Notes: a model not told the origin generated them from the letters alone. DNA of 64,000 nt from Arthrobacter sp. E3 (GCF_017353415.1 NZ_JAFMPX010000011.1:25904-89903), one strand, 5' to 3'; shown: positions 10,337-21,359, counted from the stretch's first letter. A program made the numbers and translations.

Positions 10337-11545
10337 ATGCTTTCACAAAAGTCCCTGCCCGTGATCAAGGCAACCCTGCCCGTAGTTGGGGCCAACATCC
10401 AGGACATCGCCGAGTGCTTTTATGGGCGCATGTTCAGCGCCCGCCCGGAGCTGCTGGACGGACTGTTCAACCGGGGCAATCAGGCTGACGGGCAGCAGCA
10501 GCAGGCCCTTGCTGGATCCATTGCCGCGTTCGCCACCATGTTGGTGGAGAATCCCGGTCACTTACCTGAAGCGCTTCTGTCTCGGATCAGCCACAAGCAC
10601 GTCTCACTGGGCATCAACCCAGACCAGTATCAGATAGTCCATGACCACCTTTTCGCAGCGATCGTCGAGAAACTCGGAGACGCCGTCACCGACGAGGTCG
10701 CAGCGGCGTGGGAGGAAGTGTATTGGCTGATGGCCAACACCCTCATCAGCCTCGAGCGCGGCCTCTACAACGCTGTCGGGCTGAACCCGGACACCGTCTG
10801 GCGGACCTGGCGCGTTGCCGAGCGCATCCAGGAAACCGAGGACGTCGTCAAGATCACCTTTGAACGAATCGACGATAGGGACGTCAAGCCGTCCCTGCCG
10901 GGTCAGTACGTCACGCTCCAGATGCCCACGCTGGACAATAAGCACCAGCCCCGCCAGTACAGCCTGATCACAGCCGACGACGGTTATCACCGCCGTCTTG
11001 CCATCAAGCGCCTCTCGGAGCCTGGCAAACCCGACGGTGAAGTTTCCAGCCTGCTCCATGACAACGTCCAGATCGGCGACGAGCTGGTCATGTCCGCCCC
11101 GTTCGGTGATGTGGTCATGGATGACACGGACCGTCCGGTCGTCTTTGCGAGCGCCGGGATCGGCATCACGCCCATGGCCGGGATGGTCTCCCACCTCAGC
11201 CGCCAGCACTCATCCCGGCAGGTGAAGTTCCTCCACGCAGGGACCTCGCCCGAGACGTTCGCATTACGGGAGCAAGTCACGGCGGACTTGGCATCACTGC
11301 CTGATGCCGCCATGACCATGTGGTACGAGAAAGGCGCGGAAAACTCTTCCCCAGACGCCGATGTGCGCAGCGGCTTCATGGACGTCCGCTCCGTTGACCT
11401 CCCCGTGGGTGCGACATACTACTTGTGCGGGCCGGTCGTCTTCATGCAAGTCGTGCGGGAAGACTTGCTCGCACTGGGCATCCACCCACGAGACATCCAA
11501 TACGAGGTCTTCGGTCCCGACCTCTGGCAAGCCGACTTTCAATAA
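10337..11545 (+). CDS. hmp: Flavohemoprotein, nitric oxide dioxygenase
   Basis: Converts NO plus O2 to nitrate using NAD(P)H, protecting against NO made during nitrate and nitrite reduction. The 402-aa protein has an N-terminal globin domain (about 1-140) with the proximal-histidine region SHKHVSLGI. The FAD-binding barrel (about 150-255) carries PGQYVTLQMP and RQYSLI. The C-terminal NAD domain (about 260-400) carries ASAGIGITPMAGM and YLCGPVVFMQ. AAGGAG at 10323-10328 is 8 nt from the ATG. Position beside narGHJI fits handling of nitrogen-oxide by-products. Confidence 0.95.
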   Translation: MLSQKSLPVIKATLPVVGANIQDIAECFYGRMFSARPELLDGLFNRGNQADGQQQQALAGSIAAFATMLVENPGHLPEALLSRISHKHVSLGINPDQYQIVHDHLFAAIVEKLGDAVTDEVAAAWEEVYWLMANTLISLERGLYNAVGLNPDTVWRTWRVAERIQETEDVVKITFERIDDRDVKPSLPGQYVTLQMPTLDNKHQPRQYSLITADDGYHRRLAIKRLSEPGKPDGEVSSLLHDNVQIGDELVMSAPFGDVVMDDTDRPVVFASAGIGITPMAGMVSHLSRQHSSRQVKFLHAGTSPETFALREQVTADLASLPDAAMTMWYEKGAENSSPDADVRSGFMDVRSVDLPVGATYYLCGPVVFMQVVREDLLALGIHPRDIQYEVFGPDLWQADFQ

Positions 11546-11557
11546 CCTGTACAAGCC

Positions 11558-11583
11558 GGTGGCGGCCACTGCTGGCCACCACC
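11558..11583. terminator. Bidirectional terminator-like hairpin between hmp and purU
   Basis: An 11-bp stem (GGTGG and GGCCA arms, one internal mismatch) closes a CTGC loop in the 50-nt gap between two convergent genes. There is no long T tract, so the call rests on stem strength and position. Confidence 0.6.
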
Positions 11584-11595
11584 TTCAGCGAGTTC

Positions 11596-12552
11596 CTAGC
11601 GCAGCACGATCGTCCTGTTGCCTTGGACAATCACCCTTCCTTCGCAGTGCCAGCGCACGGCGTTGCTCAGAGCTTTGCATTCGGTGTCCCGCCCGGCCGC
11701 AACGAGGTCGTCGGGGCCAAAGGTATGGTCCACCTCCACCACCTGTTGGGAGATGATGGGCCCCTCGTCCAGCTCGCTGTTGACGTAGTGCGCGGTGGCA
11801 CCCACCGTCTTGACACCGCGCGCGTACGCCTGGTGGTACGGCTTCGCACCCTTGAAACTGGGCAGGAACGAGTGGTGGATGTTGATGGCCTTCCCCTCCA
11901 GCTGCTGGGTCAAACCATCACTGAGCACCTGCATGTAGCGGGCCAGCACCACAAGTTCCACATCGAACTCCTTCACCAGTTCAAGCAGACGGGCCTCTGC
12001 CGCCGGCTTCGTGGCAGCCGTGATGGGCACGTGGAAAAACGGAATCCCGTGCCACTCCGCCAACCTTTGGTGATCGAGGTGATTGGAGACGACGGCGACG
12101 ACGTCCAGCGGCAGTTCCCCGGTCCTGGTCCTGAACAACAGGTCGTTGAGGCAGTGCTCAAATTTGGAGACCATGATCAACACGCGCCGCTTCGCCCCGT
12201 GGGGGCGAAGCTGCCACCGCATGCCGTGACGCTGGGCCAACGGCTCGAACTGCTTCCGCAGCTCCTCAACACTCTCCGCTCCTGCCGGAGCTTCAAAGTG
12301 GATGCGCATGAAGAAGTGCCCTTTGGGTTCACCTTGGTGCCCGTTGGCACCGAAAGCCCCCTGCTCGATGTGCCTGCGGTCGCTGAACTGCAGGTTGTCG
12401 ATGATGTCTGCCCCGCGTTCCAGCAGGAAGCCGGAGACGGCGTTGACAAGGCCGGCACTGTCAGGACAATCCAACGTCAAGACATGTTGGTTAGTTCCAG
12501 CCCGGGCGCCGGTGTCCCCGCCTTGGCGGGGTTCAGTGTTGGTGGCTTCCAT
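11596..12552 (-). CDS. purU: Formyltetrahydrofolate deformylase
   Basis: Hydrolyses 10-formyl-THF to formate and THF, balancing the folate pool; here it would drain one-carbon units produced by sarcosine demethylation. The 318-aa protein has an N-terminal ACT-like regulatory domain (about 20-105; LTLDCPDSAGLVNAVSGFL). The formyltransferase domain contains the catalytic region INIHHSFLPSFKGAKPYHQA and the conserved Asp in NSELDEGPII. It is the last gene of the glyA-sox operon, 3 nt after sdaA. Placement of purU in sarcosine clusters is known from other actinobacteria and proteobacteria. Confidence 0.94.
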   Translation of the reverse strand: MEATNTEPRQGGDTGARAGTNQHVLTLDCPDSAGLVNAVSGFLLERGADIIDNLQFSDRRHIEQGAFGANGHQGEPKGHFFMRIHFEAPAGAESVEELRKQFEPLAQRHGMRWQLRPHGAKRRVLIMVSKFEHCLNDLLFRTRTGELPLDVVAVVSNHLDHQRLAEWHGIPFFHVPITAATKPAAEARLLELVKEFDVELVVLARYMQVLSDGLTQQLEGKAINIHHSFLPSFKGAKPYHQAYARGVKTVGATAHYVNSELDEGPIISQQVVEVDHTFGPDDLVAAGRDTECKALSNAVRWHCEGRVIVQGNRTIVLR

Positions 12553-12555
12553 GGC

Positions 12556-13929
12556 TCAGCACTCAATCACGTTCACGGCGAGGCCCCCACGCGAGGTTTC
12601 CTTGTACTTCGTCATCATGTCGGCACCTGTCTGACGCATCGTTTCGATCGCTTTGTCCAATGATACTTTTTGACTGCCGTCACCGTGCGTGGCCAGCCGC
12701 GCGGCGTTGATCGCCTTGACGCTGGCGATCGCGTTGCGTTCGATGCAGGGGATCTGCACCAGCCCGCCCACGGGATCGCAGGTCAGCCCCAGGTTGTGTT
12801 CGATCCCAATTTCCGCCGCGTTTTCGGCTTGGATCGGTGTTCCGCCCAGCGCCTCGCACAGCGCCCCGGCTGCCATGGAGCAGGCAGAGCCCACTTCGCC
12901 CTGACACCCCACCTCTGCACCGGAGATGGAGGCGTTGAGCTTGAACAGGATGCCAATGGCAGCCGCCGTCAGCAGGAACCGCACCACGCCGTCCTCATTG
13001 GCTCCGGGCACAAACTTCATGTAGTAGTGCAGCACGGCCGGAATGATGCCAGCCGCCCCGTTGGTGGGCGCCGTGACAATCCGCCCCCCCGCCGCGTTTT
13101 CTTCATTGACGGCGAGCGCGAACAGGTTCACCCATTCCATGGCACGCAGCGGGTCATCCACGTTGGTGGGCTTTTCCAGCGTGCGCAGCAGTCCGGGTGC
13201 CCGGCGGGTCACTTTCAACCCGCCAGGCAGGATGCCGTCCGCCGCACAGCCGTTGTCGACGCATTCCTGCATGACCGCCCAGATCTTCAGCAGCTTCGCA
13301 CGCAGTTCCGCCTCGGTGTGCCAGACCATCTCGTTGGCCATCATGACCTCCGAGATGGACATGCCTTCCCGTGCGCAGATTGCCAGCAATTCATCTGCCG
13401 TGCCGAACGGGTGGGGCAGGACAGTCTTGTCCGTGACCACCCTGTCCGCGCCCACGGCTTCCTCGTCCACTACGAAGCCGCCGCCCACTGAGTAGTACGT
13501 GCGTTCACGCACCACGGCACCGCTGTGGTTGGTGGCTTGGAATGTCATGCCGTTGGGATGGGCCGGCAGCGACTTGCGCCGGTGCAGGACCACGTCTTCG
13601 GCAAAGTTGAAATCAATACGGTGCGTGCCGCCCAGCATCAGCCGGGCGTCCAGGGCGGCCTCGGCCACTTGGTCGTCCGCAGTGGCGGTGTCCACGGATT
13701 CCGGGTCCTGTCCCTGCAGTCCCAGCACCACGGCCTTGTCCGAGCCGTGGCCGCGCCCGGTGGCCCCTAGGGAGCCAAAGAGCTGGGTCTGGACACGCAC
13801 CACGTCGGCAAGCTCGCCGTCGTGCGCCAAGCCGTCGGCAAAGCGTTTGGCCGCCCGCATTGGGCCCACCGTATGGGAGGAGGAAGGCCCAATGCCGACA
13901 GTGAACAGGTCAAGGACACTCAGGGCCAT
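12556..13929 (-). CDS. sdaA: L-serine ammonia-lyase (iron-sulfur dependent, single chain)
   Basis: Deaminates L-serine to pyruvate and ammonia. At 457 aa it is the fused form with beta and alpha domains in one chain. [24 protein letters not shown] marks the N terminus. Cysteines in [22 protein letters not shown] and IPCIERNA match the oxygen-sensitive [4Fe-4S] site of the family. The ATG lies 10 nt inside the end of soxG, indicating coupled translation. In this operon it would feed GlyA-made serine into central metabolism, completing the route from sarcosine to pyruvate. Confidence 0.95.
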   Translation of the reverse strand: MALSVLDLFTVGIGPSSSHTVGPMRAAKRFADGLAHDGELADVVRVQTQLFGSLGATGRGHGSDKAVVLGLQGQDPESVDTATADDQVAEAALDARLMLGGTHRIDFNFAEDVVLHRRKSLPAHPNGMTFQATNHSGAVVRERTYYSVGGGFVVDEEAVGADRVVTDKTVLPHPFGTADELLAICAREGMSISEVMMANEMVWHTEAELRAKLLKIWAVMQECVDNGCAADGILPGGLKVTRRAPGLLRTLEKPTNVDDPLRAMEWVNLFALAVNEENAAGGRIVTAPTNGAAGIIPAVLHYYMKFVPGANEDGVVRFLLTAAAIGILFKLNASISGAEVGCQGEVGSACSMAAGALCEALGGTPIQAENAAEIGIEHNLGLTCDPVGGLVQIPCIERNAIASVKAINAARLATHGDGSQKVSLDKAIETMRQTGADMMTKYKETSRGGLAVNVIEC

Positions 13930-14558
13930 GATGTGCCCTCGGCGGCGAATTCCACCATGCCGTCCAGGAGCCAGCGGCCCAGGTAGTCCGCGAAGGACGA
14001 CCGCGGGAACAGCTGGAAGGTCTCATCGGCGCTCTTGAACAGGACGGTGGGGATCTTGTTGATCTCCGTGGTGATGGCCGTACCGGCAGCGATGGTCCGC
14101 GGGTGCAGGTCCGCCGCGCAGCTCTTCTCCAGCACCGCCCGGGCGCTGGGCCCGGACAACTCGAACGTGGTGCGGTTACTGGAGAGGTCGATGACCTGCC
14201 CGGCGCCGTCGCCCAAGGCTTCCAGCAGGGAGGTGACGAGGGCGCTGGGGCCGGGTTCGCCGTCGTCCGGGGCAACCACCAGGAACTCATCCGGGGCCAG
14301 CCACAGCACCGCTGCACCTGACTCACCCGTGGTGACGTCCCCACTGTTCAAGGGCAGTCCGCCCGTGAGCTCCCCGATCCGGGTGCCGACCTCCGAGGTC
14401 GGGTCGACACGGATGCCGACCATCCGCTGGAAGGGAACCTCGCGCAGGGTGACCCCGCGCTCCCCCGCCACCGAGCCGACGGTGAAGTCCGTCCACAAGT
14501 GGTGTGCGGGGCTCCGGCGCAATGCCAAAACTTCTGTGTTCTGTGCTGTGTTACCCAT
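13920..14558 (-). CDS. soxG: Sarcosine oxidase gamma subunit
   Basis: Small subunit (212 aa) of the heterotetrameric sarcosine oxidase. It is related to the folate-binding GcvT fold but is not known to carry cofactors. Recognisable family features are the [26 protein letters not shown] region and [29 protein letters not shown]. The ATG at 14558 overlaps the soxA stop by 8 nt (ATGGGTAA); the longer frame up to 14651 lies inside soxA and is discarded. It overlaps sdaA by 10 nt. Confidence 0.92.
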   Translation of the reverse strand: MGNTAQNTEVLALRRSPAHHLWTDFTVGSVAGERGVTLREVPFQRMVGIRVDPTSEVGTRIGELTGGLPLNSGDVTTGESGAAVLWLAPDEFLVVAPDDGEPGPSALVTSLLEALGDGAGQVIDLSSNRTTFELSGPSARAVLEKSCAADLHPRTIAAGTAITTEINKIPTVLFKSADETFQLFPRSSFADYLGRWLLDGMVEFAAEGTSWP

Positions 14559-17505
14559 CTCGGCGCGTCCCTTCTGCATCAAAAAGTACTGTTTCTCCAA
14601 CAACCACATCGACCAGCTCCGAACCGACGGAGGCCAGCAGGGACTCCCCAATCCGGTTGCGGCCGTTCTTGATCATAGCCAAGCCAAATGAACGGCCCAA
14701 GGCTGCACTGTGGTAGCTGGAGGTGACGAATCCCTGCATGGGCACCGGACCGTAGGCCGGGTTGACCACAATCCCCTTTTCCACCAGCTGGGTGCCTTCC
14801 GGCAACCGGATGCTGCCGTTCACCGGCAGCACGGTGACCATGTGCTTGCGGTCTTCACGGACGGCATCGGCACGCAGGTAGGAGCGCTTGCCGATGAAGT
14901 CCTTGACCTTGGAAACCACCCAGTCCATGCCCGCATCCTGCGGGGTGACCGTGCCGTCGGTGTCCTGCCCGACGATCGGGTAGCCCTTTTCGGCACGGAG
15001 CACGTGCATGGTCTCGGTGCCGTACGGGGTGATGTTGAATTCCTCCCCGGCGGCCGTCACAGCCTCCCACGTGGCCAGCCCGTACCAGGCCGGCACGTTG
15101 ATCTCGTAGGCGAGTTCCCCTGAGAAGGAGATCCGGCAAACCCTGGCGGGGACGCCGGAGGCCAATACGGTCTCGCGGAACGTCATGAACTTGAAATCCT
15201 CGTTGGAGAGGTCAAGCTCCGGGGCCACCTTGGCCAGCACGGCGCGGGATTTGGGCCCGACGACGGCGATGGTGGTCCACTGCTCCGTCACCGAGGTGAA
15301 CACGACGTCCAGCTCGGGCCATTCGGTCTGCTGCCATTCCTCCAGCCAGTCCAGCACCTTGGCGGCGCCTCCTGTGGTGGTGGTCATGAAGTAGCGGTCA
15401 TCGTCCAGGCGCAAGGTCACGCCGTCGTCGAAGATCATGCCGTCCGGGGTGCACATGACACCGTAGCGGGCGGAGCCGGGGGCGAGCTTCTTGAACGCGT
15501 TGGTGTAGATGCGGTTCAGGAACTCTCCGGCATCCTTGCCACGGATCTCGATCTTGCCGAGGGTGCTGGCGTCCATGTAACCCACGGATTCGCGGGTGGC
15601 GGCGCATTCGCGCAGCACTGCCGCGTCCATGTCCTCACCCGGCAGCGGGTAGTACCACGGCCGCTTCCACTGGCCGACGTCCTCGAACAGTGCCCCGCGG
15701 TCCTCGTGCCACGTGTGCACCGAGGTGCGCCGAGCGGCGTCGAACAAGTTCCCGCGCTGGCGTCCGGCCAAGGCCACGAACGGCACCGGTGTGAAGGGCG
15801 CCCTGTACGTGGTGGTGCCGATCGCACCGATGTCGGAGTCCACCACGGTGCCCTGCTGGCGGAATGCTGCCGCGATGACGCCAATGGCGTTCACGCCGGA
15901 GGTCTTGCCCTGGTCGTTGGCGGTACTGATGGAGGTGTAGCGCTTGATGTGCTCCACGCTGCGCAGCCCGGCGCCGGTTGAACGCCAGACGTCTGCCACG
16001 GTCTGGTCGCGCTGGAAGTCAACGAAGTGGTGGCGCCAGTCCGACGCCGTCCCTTCCGTGCCGCCGACCAACCAGAGTGCGCGGGTGGGGCCGGTGGGCT
16101 GCGCCGGGCGGGCCGGGCGGGATGCTGCGGCGGTGGCGGCGGCAACGGCGACGGAGGTGGCGTAGCCGGCGTTCACGGCGGCAACAGCACCTGCAGCGGC
16201 GCCTTCGGCCACACAGTCAGCCAGTGCGTAGCTGCCGCGGCAGGCACCCACATTCTGCTGGTCATTGATCACGCTGGCGGGCACAAACCCCGCCAGATCG
16301 GCGTCCCAGCGCACTTTGCCCTGGCGTTGGCTGTGCAGGTGCACCACGGGGCTCCAGCCACCGGAGACGGCGAGCAGGTTGGCCTCGATTTCCTCGGCGT
16401 CACCCACTGGTGAACCGTCCTCGTCAATGGCGGAGACGGTTACGGAGAAGAGCCGGCCTTCGGCGTCGGCTGCGGTGTTGACGACTGCGCTGCCGGTGAT
16501 GACGTGCACGTCTTCGCTGAGCGCTGCAGCTGCGGCAAGCTCAGAGAACTGCGGTCGGGCATCCACCACGGCTGCCACGTCGATTCCGGCTGCGAGCAGG
16601 TCTGCGGCGAGCTGGTAGGCGCTGTCGTTGGTGGTTCCAATGACTACGCGGGAGCCGGCTGCCACGCCGTAGCGGTTCAGGTAGCTGCGTGCCGCCGAGG
16701 CGAGCATGATGCCGGGCCGGTCATTGTTTTCGAACACGATGGGGCGTTCGTGGGCGCCGGTGGCCAGGACCAGCTGCTTGGCGCGGATGTGCCAGATGCG
16801 CTGGCGGGACACGCCGTCGGCCGGTGCCTCATCGATGTGGTCGGTGCGGTTTTGTGCGGCCAGGACATAGTTGCTGTCGTAGGAGCCGAATGCCGAGGTG
16901 CGGTGGAGCACGGTGCACTCAGGCGCTGCGGCCAGTTCGGCAGCGATGCCGGCAACCCACTCCAGTGCGGGTTTGCCTTCGACGTTCTCGTCGCGGCCGG
17001 AGAGCAGGTCCCCGCCGAGTTCGGGCTGGTCATCGATGAGGATGACACGGGCGCCGGTTCGGGCAGCGTCCCGGGCTGCGGCGAGCCCTGCGGGTCCGCC
17101 ACCAACCACGAGCACGTCGGTGTGGACGTACTTTTTGTCGTAGATGGCCTCATCCTCGGAGGGGTCCAGCTTGCCGAGTCCGGAGAGGAGCTCGACATCG
17201 AGCCCTTCCACGAGGGAGACGGTGGTGGCGGGCAGCATGGATTCGGCTGCGTGGCCGGGGAAGCGGCCGGCGACCTTGATGAGGGCGTTGGACTCTTCAA
17301 CTCCTGCCGAGAGGATGCCGCGGGGGCGGTCCTCATACAGGGAGTTGCCGGCGGCCACCCGGCCGTTGGCGATCATGGCAGAAGCCACGGTGTCACCGGG
17401 GTGGCCGGTGTAGCGGACTCCGTCCACGGTGAAGTTCAACGTGGTGCTGCGGTCGATCCGCCCGCCGGTTGTGAGCCGGTTCTGCTGCTGGTTCTCAGTG
17501 GTCAT
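14551..17505 (-). CDS. soxA: Sarcosine oxidase alpha subunit
   Basis: Large subunit (984 aa) of heterotetrameric sarcosine oxidase, which oxidatively demethylates sarcosine to glycine, H2O2 and 5,10-methylene-THF. The N-terminal 2Fe-2S-like fold has [19 protein letters not shown] Rossmann domain ([18 protein letters not shown], near residue 130) binds NAD. The C-terminal third is a GcvT-type folate-binding domain, visible in [20 protein letters not shown] and [12 protein letters not shown], where methylene-THF is made. GGAAGGAG lies 7 nt from the ATG, and only 2 nt separate it from soxD. Confidence 0.96.
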   Translation of the reverse strand: MTTENQQQNRLTTGGRIDRSTTLNFTVDGVRYTGHPGDTVASAMIANGRVAAGNSLYEDRPRGILSAGVEESNALIKVAGRFPGHAAESMLPATTVSLVEGLDVELLSGLGKLDPSEDEAIYDKKYVHTDVLVVGGGPAGLAAARDAARTGARVILIDDQPELGGDLLSGRDENVEGKPALEWVAGIAAELAAAPECTVLHRTSAFGSYDSNYVLAAQNRTDHIDEAPADGVSRQRIWHIRAKQLVLATGAHERPIVFENNDRPGIMLASAARSYLNRYGVAAGSRVVIGTTNDSAYQLAADLLAAGIDVAAVVDARPQFSELAAAAALSEDVHVITGSAVVNTAADAEGRLFSVTVSAIDEDGSPVGDAEEIEANLLAVSGGWSPVVHLHSQRQGKVRWDADLAGFVPASVINDQQNVGACRGSYALADCVAEGAAAGAVAAVNAGYATSVAVAAATAAASRPARPAQPTGPTRALWLVGGTEGTASDWRHHFVDFQRDQTVADVWRSTGAGLRSVEHIKRYTSISTANDQGKTSGVNAIGVIAAAFRQQGTVVDSDIGAIGTTTYRAPFTPVPFVALAGRQRGNLFDAARRTSVHTWHEDRGALFEDVGQWKRPWYYPLPGEDMDAAVLRECAATRESVGYMDASTLGKIEIRGKDAGEFLNRIYTNAFKKLAPGSARYGVMCTPDGMIFDDGVTLRLDDDRYFMTTTTGGAAKVLDWLEEWQQTEWPELDVVFTSVTEQWTTIAVVGPKSRAVLAKVAPELDLSNEDFKFMTFRETVLASGVPARVCRISFSGELAYEINVPAWYGLATWEAVTAAGEEFNITPYGTETMHVLRAEKGYPIVGQDTDGTVTPQDAGMDWVVSKVKDFIGKRSYLRADAVREDRKHMVTVLPVNGSIRLPEGTQLVEKGIVVNPAYGPVPMQGFVTSSYHSAALGRSFGLAMIKNGRNRIGESLLASVGSELVDVVVGETVLFDAEGTRRDG

Positions 17506-17507
17506 CT

Positions 17508-17873
17508 CTACACTCCTTCCGATGCTGTGGTGGGGTTTGCCTGGGCCGGGGCCAGTGGTTGGGCTTGTTCGGGTTCCGTCGCCGACGCTATGCGTTCAAG
17601 GGTTTCGGGCTGAAGCTCCCCGATCCGGTAAACGGCCTTGACCTCGTAGCTAACGGTGTCGCGGACCATGTTGAACCACTTGCGGCAGCCGGCGCTGTGC
17701 ACCCACCGCTCGGCGAAGAGGCCCTTCGTGTTTTCGCGGTAGAACAGGTACTCTGCCCACTCCCGGTCGGAGAGCTCCCCCGGGCTTTCGGGGTAGGCCA
17801 CGTGGGCCTGTCCGCCGTAGTGGAATTCGGTTTCGTTGCGCGGCCCGCAGTTGGGGCAGGTAAACAACAACAT
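17508..17873 (-). CDS. soxD: Sarcosine oxidase delta subunit
   Basis: Zinc-binding small subunit (121 aa) of the sarcosine oxidase tetramer. The start [10 protein letters not shown] is the conserved family start. The CPNCG pair, a His in EFHYGG and the later [10 protein letters not shown] supply the zinc ligands. The C-terminal 30 residues are Pro/Ala/Gln rich. An upstream in-frame ATG at 17975 would extend into soxB and is rejected. The order soxB-soxD-soxA-soxG matches Corynebacterium and other characterised operons. Confidence 0.93.
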   Translation of the reverse strand: MLLFTCPNCGPRNETEFHYGGQAHVAYPESPGELSDREWAEYLFYRENTKGLFAERWVHSAGCRKWFNMVRDTVSYEVKAVYRIGELQPETLERIASATEPEQAQPLAPAQANPTTASEGV

Positions 17874-17907
17874 CTGTTGATCCTTCTCGTGTTTGGTGGG
17901 GCCGGTT

Positions 17908-19128
17908 TTAGTGGGCGACGGCTGCGGCGCCGTGCTCGTCGATGAGGTGCCCGGTTTCGAACCGGTCCATTCCAAAGGGCTTGTTCAGCGTGTGCGGTGA
18001 ACCGGTGGCGATGGTGTGCGCAAACGTCAACCCGGCGGCGGGTGTGCCCTTGAAGCCGCCGGTCCCCCAACCACAGTTCACGAACATGTTCTCCACCGGC
18101 GTGGTGCCGACAATGGGTGAGGCGTCCATGGTGGTGTCCACGATGCCACCCCAGGTGCGCAGTACGTGGGCCCTGGCGAAGATCGGGAAAAGCTCGACGG
18201 CGGCAGCCATCTGTTCCTCGATGACGTGGAAGGAGCCACGCTGGCCGTAGCCGTTGTAGGAGTCCACGCCGGCGCCCATGACCAGTTCGCCCTTGTGGGC
18301 CTGGGATACATAGACGTGCACGTGGTTGGACATGACCACCGTGGGGTGGACCGGTTCGTGAAGTTCCGAGACCAGCGCCTGCAGCGGGTGGGACTGGATG
18401 GGGATACGGAATCCTGCCATCTCCGCAAGCACTGAGGTGTGCCCGGCCGCGCACAGCCCCACCTTTTCGGTGTTGATGTTGCCGCGGGTCGTCTTGACGC
18501 CGGTGACCTTGTTCCCGTCCTTGATGAAGCCGGTGACTTCACAGTTCTGGATGATGTCCACGCCCATCTCGTCGCACTTGCGGGCGAAGGCCCAGGCCAC
18601 GTGGTCGTGCTTGGCGATGCCGGCACGCGGCTGGTAGGTGGCGCCCATGACTGGGTAGCGGATGTTGTCATTGATGTTCAGGATGGGGCACAGTTCCTTG
18701 ACCTGCTTGGGGTCCAGCCATTCGGCGTCGACCCCGTTGAGCTGGTTGGCTCCCACGCGGCGCATGCTCTCACGCACATCGCCGAGGGTGTGGGCCAGGT
18801 TCATGACACCGCGCTGGCTGAACAGGAAGTCGTAGTCCAGTTCCTCCGGCAGGATCTCCCACAGCTTCAGGGAGTGCTCGTAGATGGCCGCGCTTTCATC
18901 CCACAAGTAGTTGGAGCGGATGATGGTGGTGTTGCGGGCCATGTTGCCACCGGCCAGCCAGCCCTTCTCCAGGATCGCGATGTTGCGCATCCCGTGGTTC
19001 TTGGCCAGGAAGTAGGCGGTGGCCAGCCCGTGCCCGCCCCCGCCGACGATCACGGCGTCGTAGGACTTCTTCGGGTCCGGGTTGCGCCACAGGAATTCCG
19101 GGTGTTCTGGCAGGTGGTCGGCGCTCAC
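17908..19128 (-). CDS. soxB: Sarcosine oxidase beta subunit
   Basis: Catalytic flavoprotein subunit (406 aa) that oxidises sarcosine and carries FAD plus covalently bound FMN. The FAD Rossmann motif [22 protein letters not shown] lies near residue 26. The segment [17 protein letters not shown] has the histidines near the FMN attachment site of the family. The C-terminal [22 protein letters not shown] and the [12 protein letters not shown] loop close the flavin site. The ATG overlaps the glyA stop by 4 nt. Confidence 0.95.
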   Translation of the reverse strand: MSADHLPEHPEFLWRNPDPKKSYDAVIVGGGGHGLATAYFLAKNHGMRNIAILEKGWLAGGNMARNTTIIRSNYLWDESAAIYEHSLKLWEILPEELDYDFLFSQRGVMNLAHTLGDVRESMRRVGANQLNGVDAEWLDPKQVKELCPILNINDNIRYPVMGATYQPRAGIAKHDHVAWAFARKCDEMGVDIIQNCEVTGFIKDGNKVTGVKTTRGNINTEKVGLCAAGHTSVLAEMAGFRIPIQSHPLQALVSELHEPVHPTVVMSNHVHVYVSQAHKGELVMGAGVDSYNGYGQRGSFHVIEEQMAAAVELFPIFARAHVLRTWGGIVDTTMDASPIVGTTPVENMFVNCGWGTGGFKGTPAAGLTFAHTIATGSPHTLNKPFGMDRFETGHLIDEHGAAAVAH

Positions 19129-20450
19129 TGGCTGTCTCCGTTCGAGGTGGTTCCGGCGCCGTTTGAAAGGCCGCTGCCGGACAGGGATGGGTAAAGGGGG
19201 AACTTCTCGGCCAGCACGGTGACGCGGTCGCGGAGGAGCACTGCGGCTTCTTCGCTGAGCTCACCCTTGATGGCCTCGGCAATGATGTCGGCGACCTCGG
19301 TGAACTCGGCCGGGCCAAAGCCGCGCGTGGCCAGGGCCGGGGTGCCGATGCGCAGTCCGGAGGAGATCATCGGCGGGCGGGGGTCGAAGGGGACGGCATT
19401 GCGGTTGACGGTGATGCCGATCCGGTGCAGCCTGTCTTCACCCTGCTGGCCGTCAAGTGCGGAATTGCGCAGGTCAACCAGCACGAGGTGCACATCGGTA
19501 CCGCCGCCCACCACGGAGATGCCGTGCTCGGCAACATCCGGGGCAAGCAGCCGCTCGGCAAGGATCTTGGCACCTTCAAGGGTGCGAAGCTGGCGCTCCT
19601 TGAAACCTTCGGTCGCGGCGATCTTGAAGGACACTGCCTTCGCGGCGATCACGTGCTCCAGCGGGCCGCCCTGCTGGCCGGGGAACACGGCGCTGTTCAT
19701 CTTGCGTGCCAGTGATTCCTTGCAGAGGATGACGCCGCCGCGCGGACCGCCCAAAGTTTTGTGCGTGGTGGTGGTGACGACGTCGGCGTACGGCACCGGG
19801 TTGGGGTGCAATCCGGCGGCAACCAGACCGGCAAAGTGGGCCATGTCCACCATCAGGTAGGCGCCCACCAAATCGGCGATGCGGCGGAACTCGGCAAAGT
19901 CCAGCTGGCCGGTGTAGGCAGACCAGCCGGCCACAATCAGTTTCGGCTTGTGCTCAACGGCGAGTGCCTCCACCTCCGCCATGTCCACTTTCATGTCTGT
20001 TTCGCTCACATGGTACGGAACCACGTTGTACAGCTTGCCGGAGAAGTTGATGCGCATGCCGTGCGTGAGGTGGCCACCGTGGGCCAGGTCAAGTCCCAGG
20101 ATGGTGTCACCGGGGTTCAGCAGTGCGAACATGGCCGCGGCGTTGGCCTGGGCACCGGAGTGCGGCTGGACGTTGGCTGCCTCGGCTCCAAACAGCGCCT
20201 TGACCCGGTCAATGGCGAGCTGCTCAATAACATCGACGTGTTCGCAGCCACCGTAGTAGCGCTTGCCGGGCAGGCCTTCTGCATACTTGTTGGTCAATAC
20301 GGAGCCCTGGGCCGTCATCACGGCCTGCGGGGCGAAGTTCTCGGAGGCGATCATCTCCAATGTTGATTGCTGGCGGAGCAGTTCCGCAGCAATGGCTTCG
20401 TCAACTTCATTGTCAACGTCGGCCAGTGCTGCCGTCATCACATCCATCAT
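19125..20450 (-). CDS. glyA: Serine hydroxymethyltransferase
   Basis: PLP enzyme (441 aa) that here would combine glycine with 5,10-methylene-THF to make serine. The PLP lysine lies in [39 protein letters not shown] and the SGAQAN loop are family hallmarks. The ATG at 20450 has GAGGAG 6 nt upstream; the longer frame to 20600 crosses the promoter and operator and is rejected. The C-terminal tail ([18 protein letters not shown]) is low complexity. It is the first gene of the seven-gene operon and probably a catabolic paralogue beside a housekeeping glyA elsewhere, which is inference. Confidence 0.95.
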   Translation of the reverse strand: MMDVMTAALADVDNEVDEAIAAELLRQQSTLEMIASENFAPQAVMTAQGSVLTNKYAEGLPGKRYYGGCEHVDVIEQLAIDRVKALFGAEAANVQPHSGAQANAAAMFALLNPGDTILGLDLAHGGHLTHGMRINFSGKLYNVVPYHVSETDMKVDMAEVEALAVEHKPKLIVAGWSAYTGQLDFAEFRRIADLVGAYLMVDMAHFAGLVAAGLHPNPVPYADVVTTTTHKTLGGPRGGVILCKESLARKMNSAVFPGQQGGPLEHVIAAKAVSFKIAATEGFKERQLRTLEGAKILAERLLAPDVAEHGISVVGGGTDVHLVLVDLRNSALDGQQGEDRLHRIGITVNRNAVPFDPRPPMISSGLRIGTPALATRGFGPAEFTEVADIIAEAIKGELSEEAAVLLRDRVTVLAEKFPLYPSLSGSGLSNGAGTTSNGDSQ

Positions 20451-20499
20451 CAAGTTCTCCTCTGCTTGGCAGTCCTCGCGGTCTGCTGTCCAACTGATG

Positions 20500-20517
20500 T
20501 CTAACTGATATATTAGA
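20500..20517. promoter_or_regulatory. Operator-like palindrome in the glyA promoter (site A)
   Basis: TCTAA-N8-TTAGA, core AACTGATATATTAG at 20503-20516. On the reverse strand the core matches 13 of 14 bases at 21371-21384 before the YkvI gene. A second half site AACTGAT lies at 20492-20498, 11 nt away. It starts about 10 nt downstream of the predicted glyA -10 box, where a repressor would block transcription. The adjacent GntR protein is the likely binder (inference). Confidence 0.7.
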
Positions 20518-20526
20518 TTGAATGCA

Positions 20527-20555
20527 ACAATATGGTGTAGATCACAAAGTGTCAA
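20527..20555 (-). promoter_or_regulatory. Promoter of the glyA-sox-sdaA-purU operon
   Basis: On the minus strand TTGACA (20555-20550) is followed after exactly 17 nt by TATTGT (20532-20527). This is a near-consensus sigma-70-type promoter about 80 nt before the glyA ATG, with its start site falling at the edge of palindrome site A. Confidence 0.65.
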
Positions 20556-20623
20556 GACCGGCCAAGAAAATCTTGACGCAATAATGTAACCGGACCGCAT
20601 ACCACTTTAGGAAGGGGCGCAAG

Positions 20624-21295
20624 ATGAGTCTTCCGCTCGAGGATGGCAGGGCCAACGCAGCCGACATCTCATTGGCTGAGCAGGCCTACAAGCAGTTGCG
20701 CGACCGTCTGATCATGCTGGAAATCAGGCCCGGAGAAGCCATAAATGACAGCGCTCTAGCCGCGGAATTTGGGATCGGACGAACTCCGGTGCGCGAGGCG
20801 CTCAAACGACTGGAGAGCGACCGACTCGTGGTTTCCTTCCCTCGTCGAGGGACATTCGCGACCAGCGTGGACATCACTGAGCTGGCGGATGTCTCTGAAA
20901 TTCGAGAGCGGCTGGAACCGTTGGCAGCTGAGCGCGCTGCCAAACTGGCAACACCCACCATGCGGGCGGAGCTGCTGGGCGTGGCCGCGGCCATAGCCAG
21001 AATGGACACCTCCACGCCTGACCAGCGAGAGCTAATGCGCTATGACATCCGGGTTCATCGACTGATTTACGCTGCGGCGAGCAATCCGCATCTGGAGGAC
21101 GTACTGATCCGTTACGACAATCTGGCCACGCGGATCTGGTGCATGGTCCTGGACAAGGCCCCTTCCGTGTCGTCGCACATCAGCGAACATGTGGAACTTC
21201 TTGAAGCCGTTGCTGCCGGCAACCATGATCTGGCAGGAAGACTGGCCTTGGAGCATGTGACGAGCTTTGAGTCAACCATCAGGAGCGTGCTTTAG
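20624..21295 (+). CDS. GntR family transcriptional regulator (FadR/FCD type)
   Basis: 223-aa regulator. The N-terminal winged helix-turn-helix (about 15-80) contains AAEFGIGRTPVREALKRLESDRLV and the wing PRRGTFATSVD. The C-terminal FCD effector domain (about 95-220) has the metal-type His/Asp pattern in RYDIRVHRLIYAAASNPHL and ISEHVELLEAVAAG. GAAGGGG lies 6 nt before the ATG. It is divergent from glyA and upstream of the YkvI transporter. Its operator is probably the repeated AACTGATATAT motif; a ligand such as sarcosine or glycine betaine is inference. Confidence 0.93.
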   Translation: MSLPLEDGRANAADISLAEQAYKQLRDRLIMLEIRPGEAINDSALAAEFGIGRTPVREALKRLESDRLVVSFPRRGTFATSVDITELADVSEIRERLEPLAAERAAKLATPTMRAELLGVAAAIARMDTSTPDQRELMRYDIRVHRLIYAAASNPHLEDVLIRYDNLATRIWCMVLDKAPSVSSHISEHVELLEAVAAGNHDLAGRLALEHVTSFESTIRSVL

Positions 21296-21330
21296 GACAG
21301 CCGTGCAGCAAGTGGCGGGGTCCAAGCATG

Positions 21331-21359
21331 TTGCACAGGTCACATTTTTACGGTAATTT
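21331..21359 (+). promoter_or_regulatory. Candidate promoter of the YkvI-type transporter gene
   Basis: TTGCAC at 21331-21336 and TAATTT at 21354-21359 with 17-nt spacing. Both hexamers are weak alone, but the geometry relative to palindrome site B copies that of the glyA promoter and site A. Confidence 0.4.

Noticed and set aside
16504..17613. Long plus-strand frame opposite soxA
   Set aside because: Shadow of soxA; no start signal and Gly/Val/Asp-rich composition.
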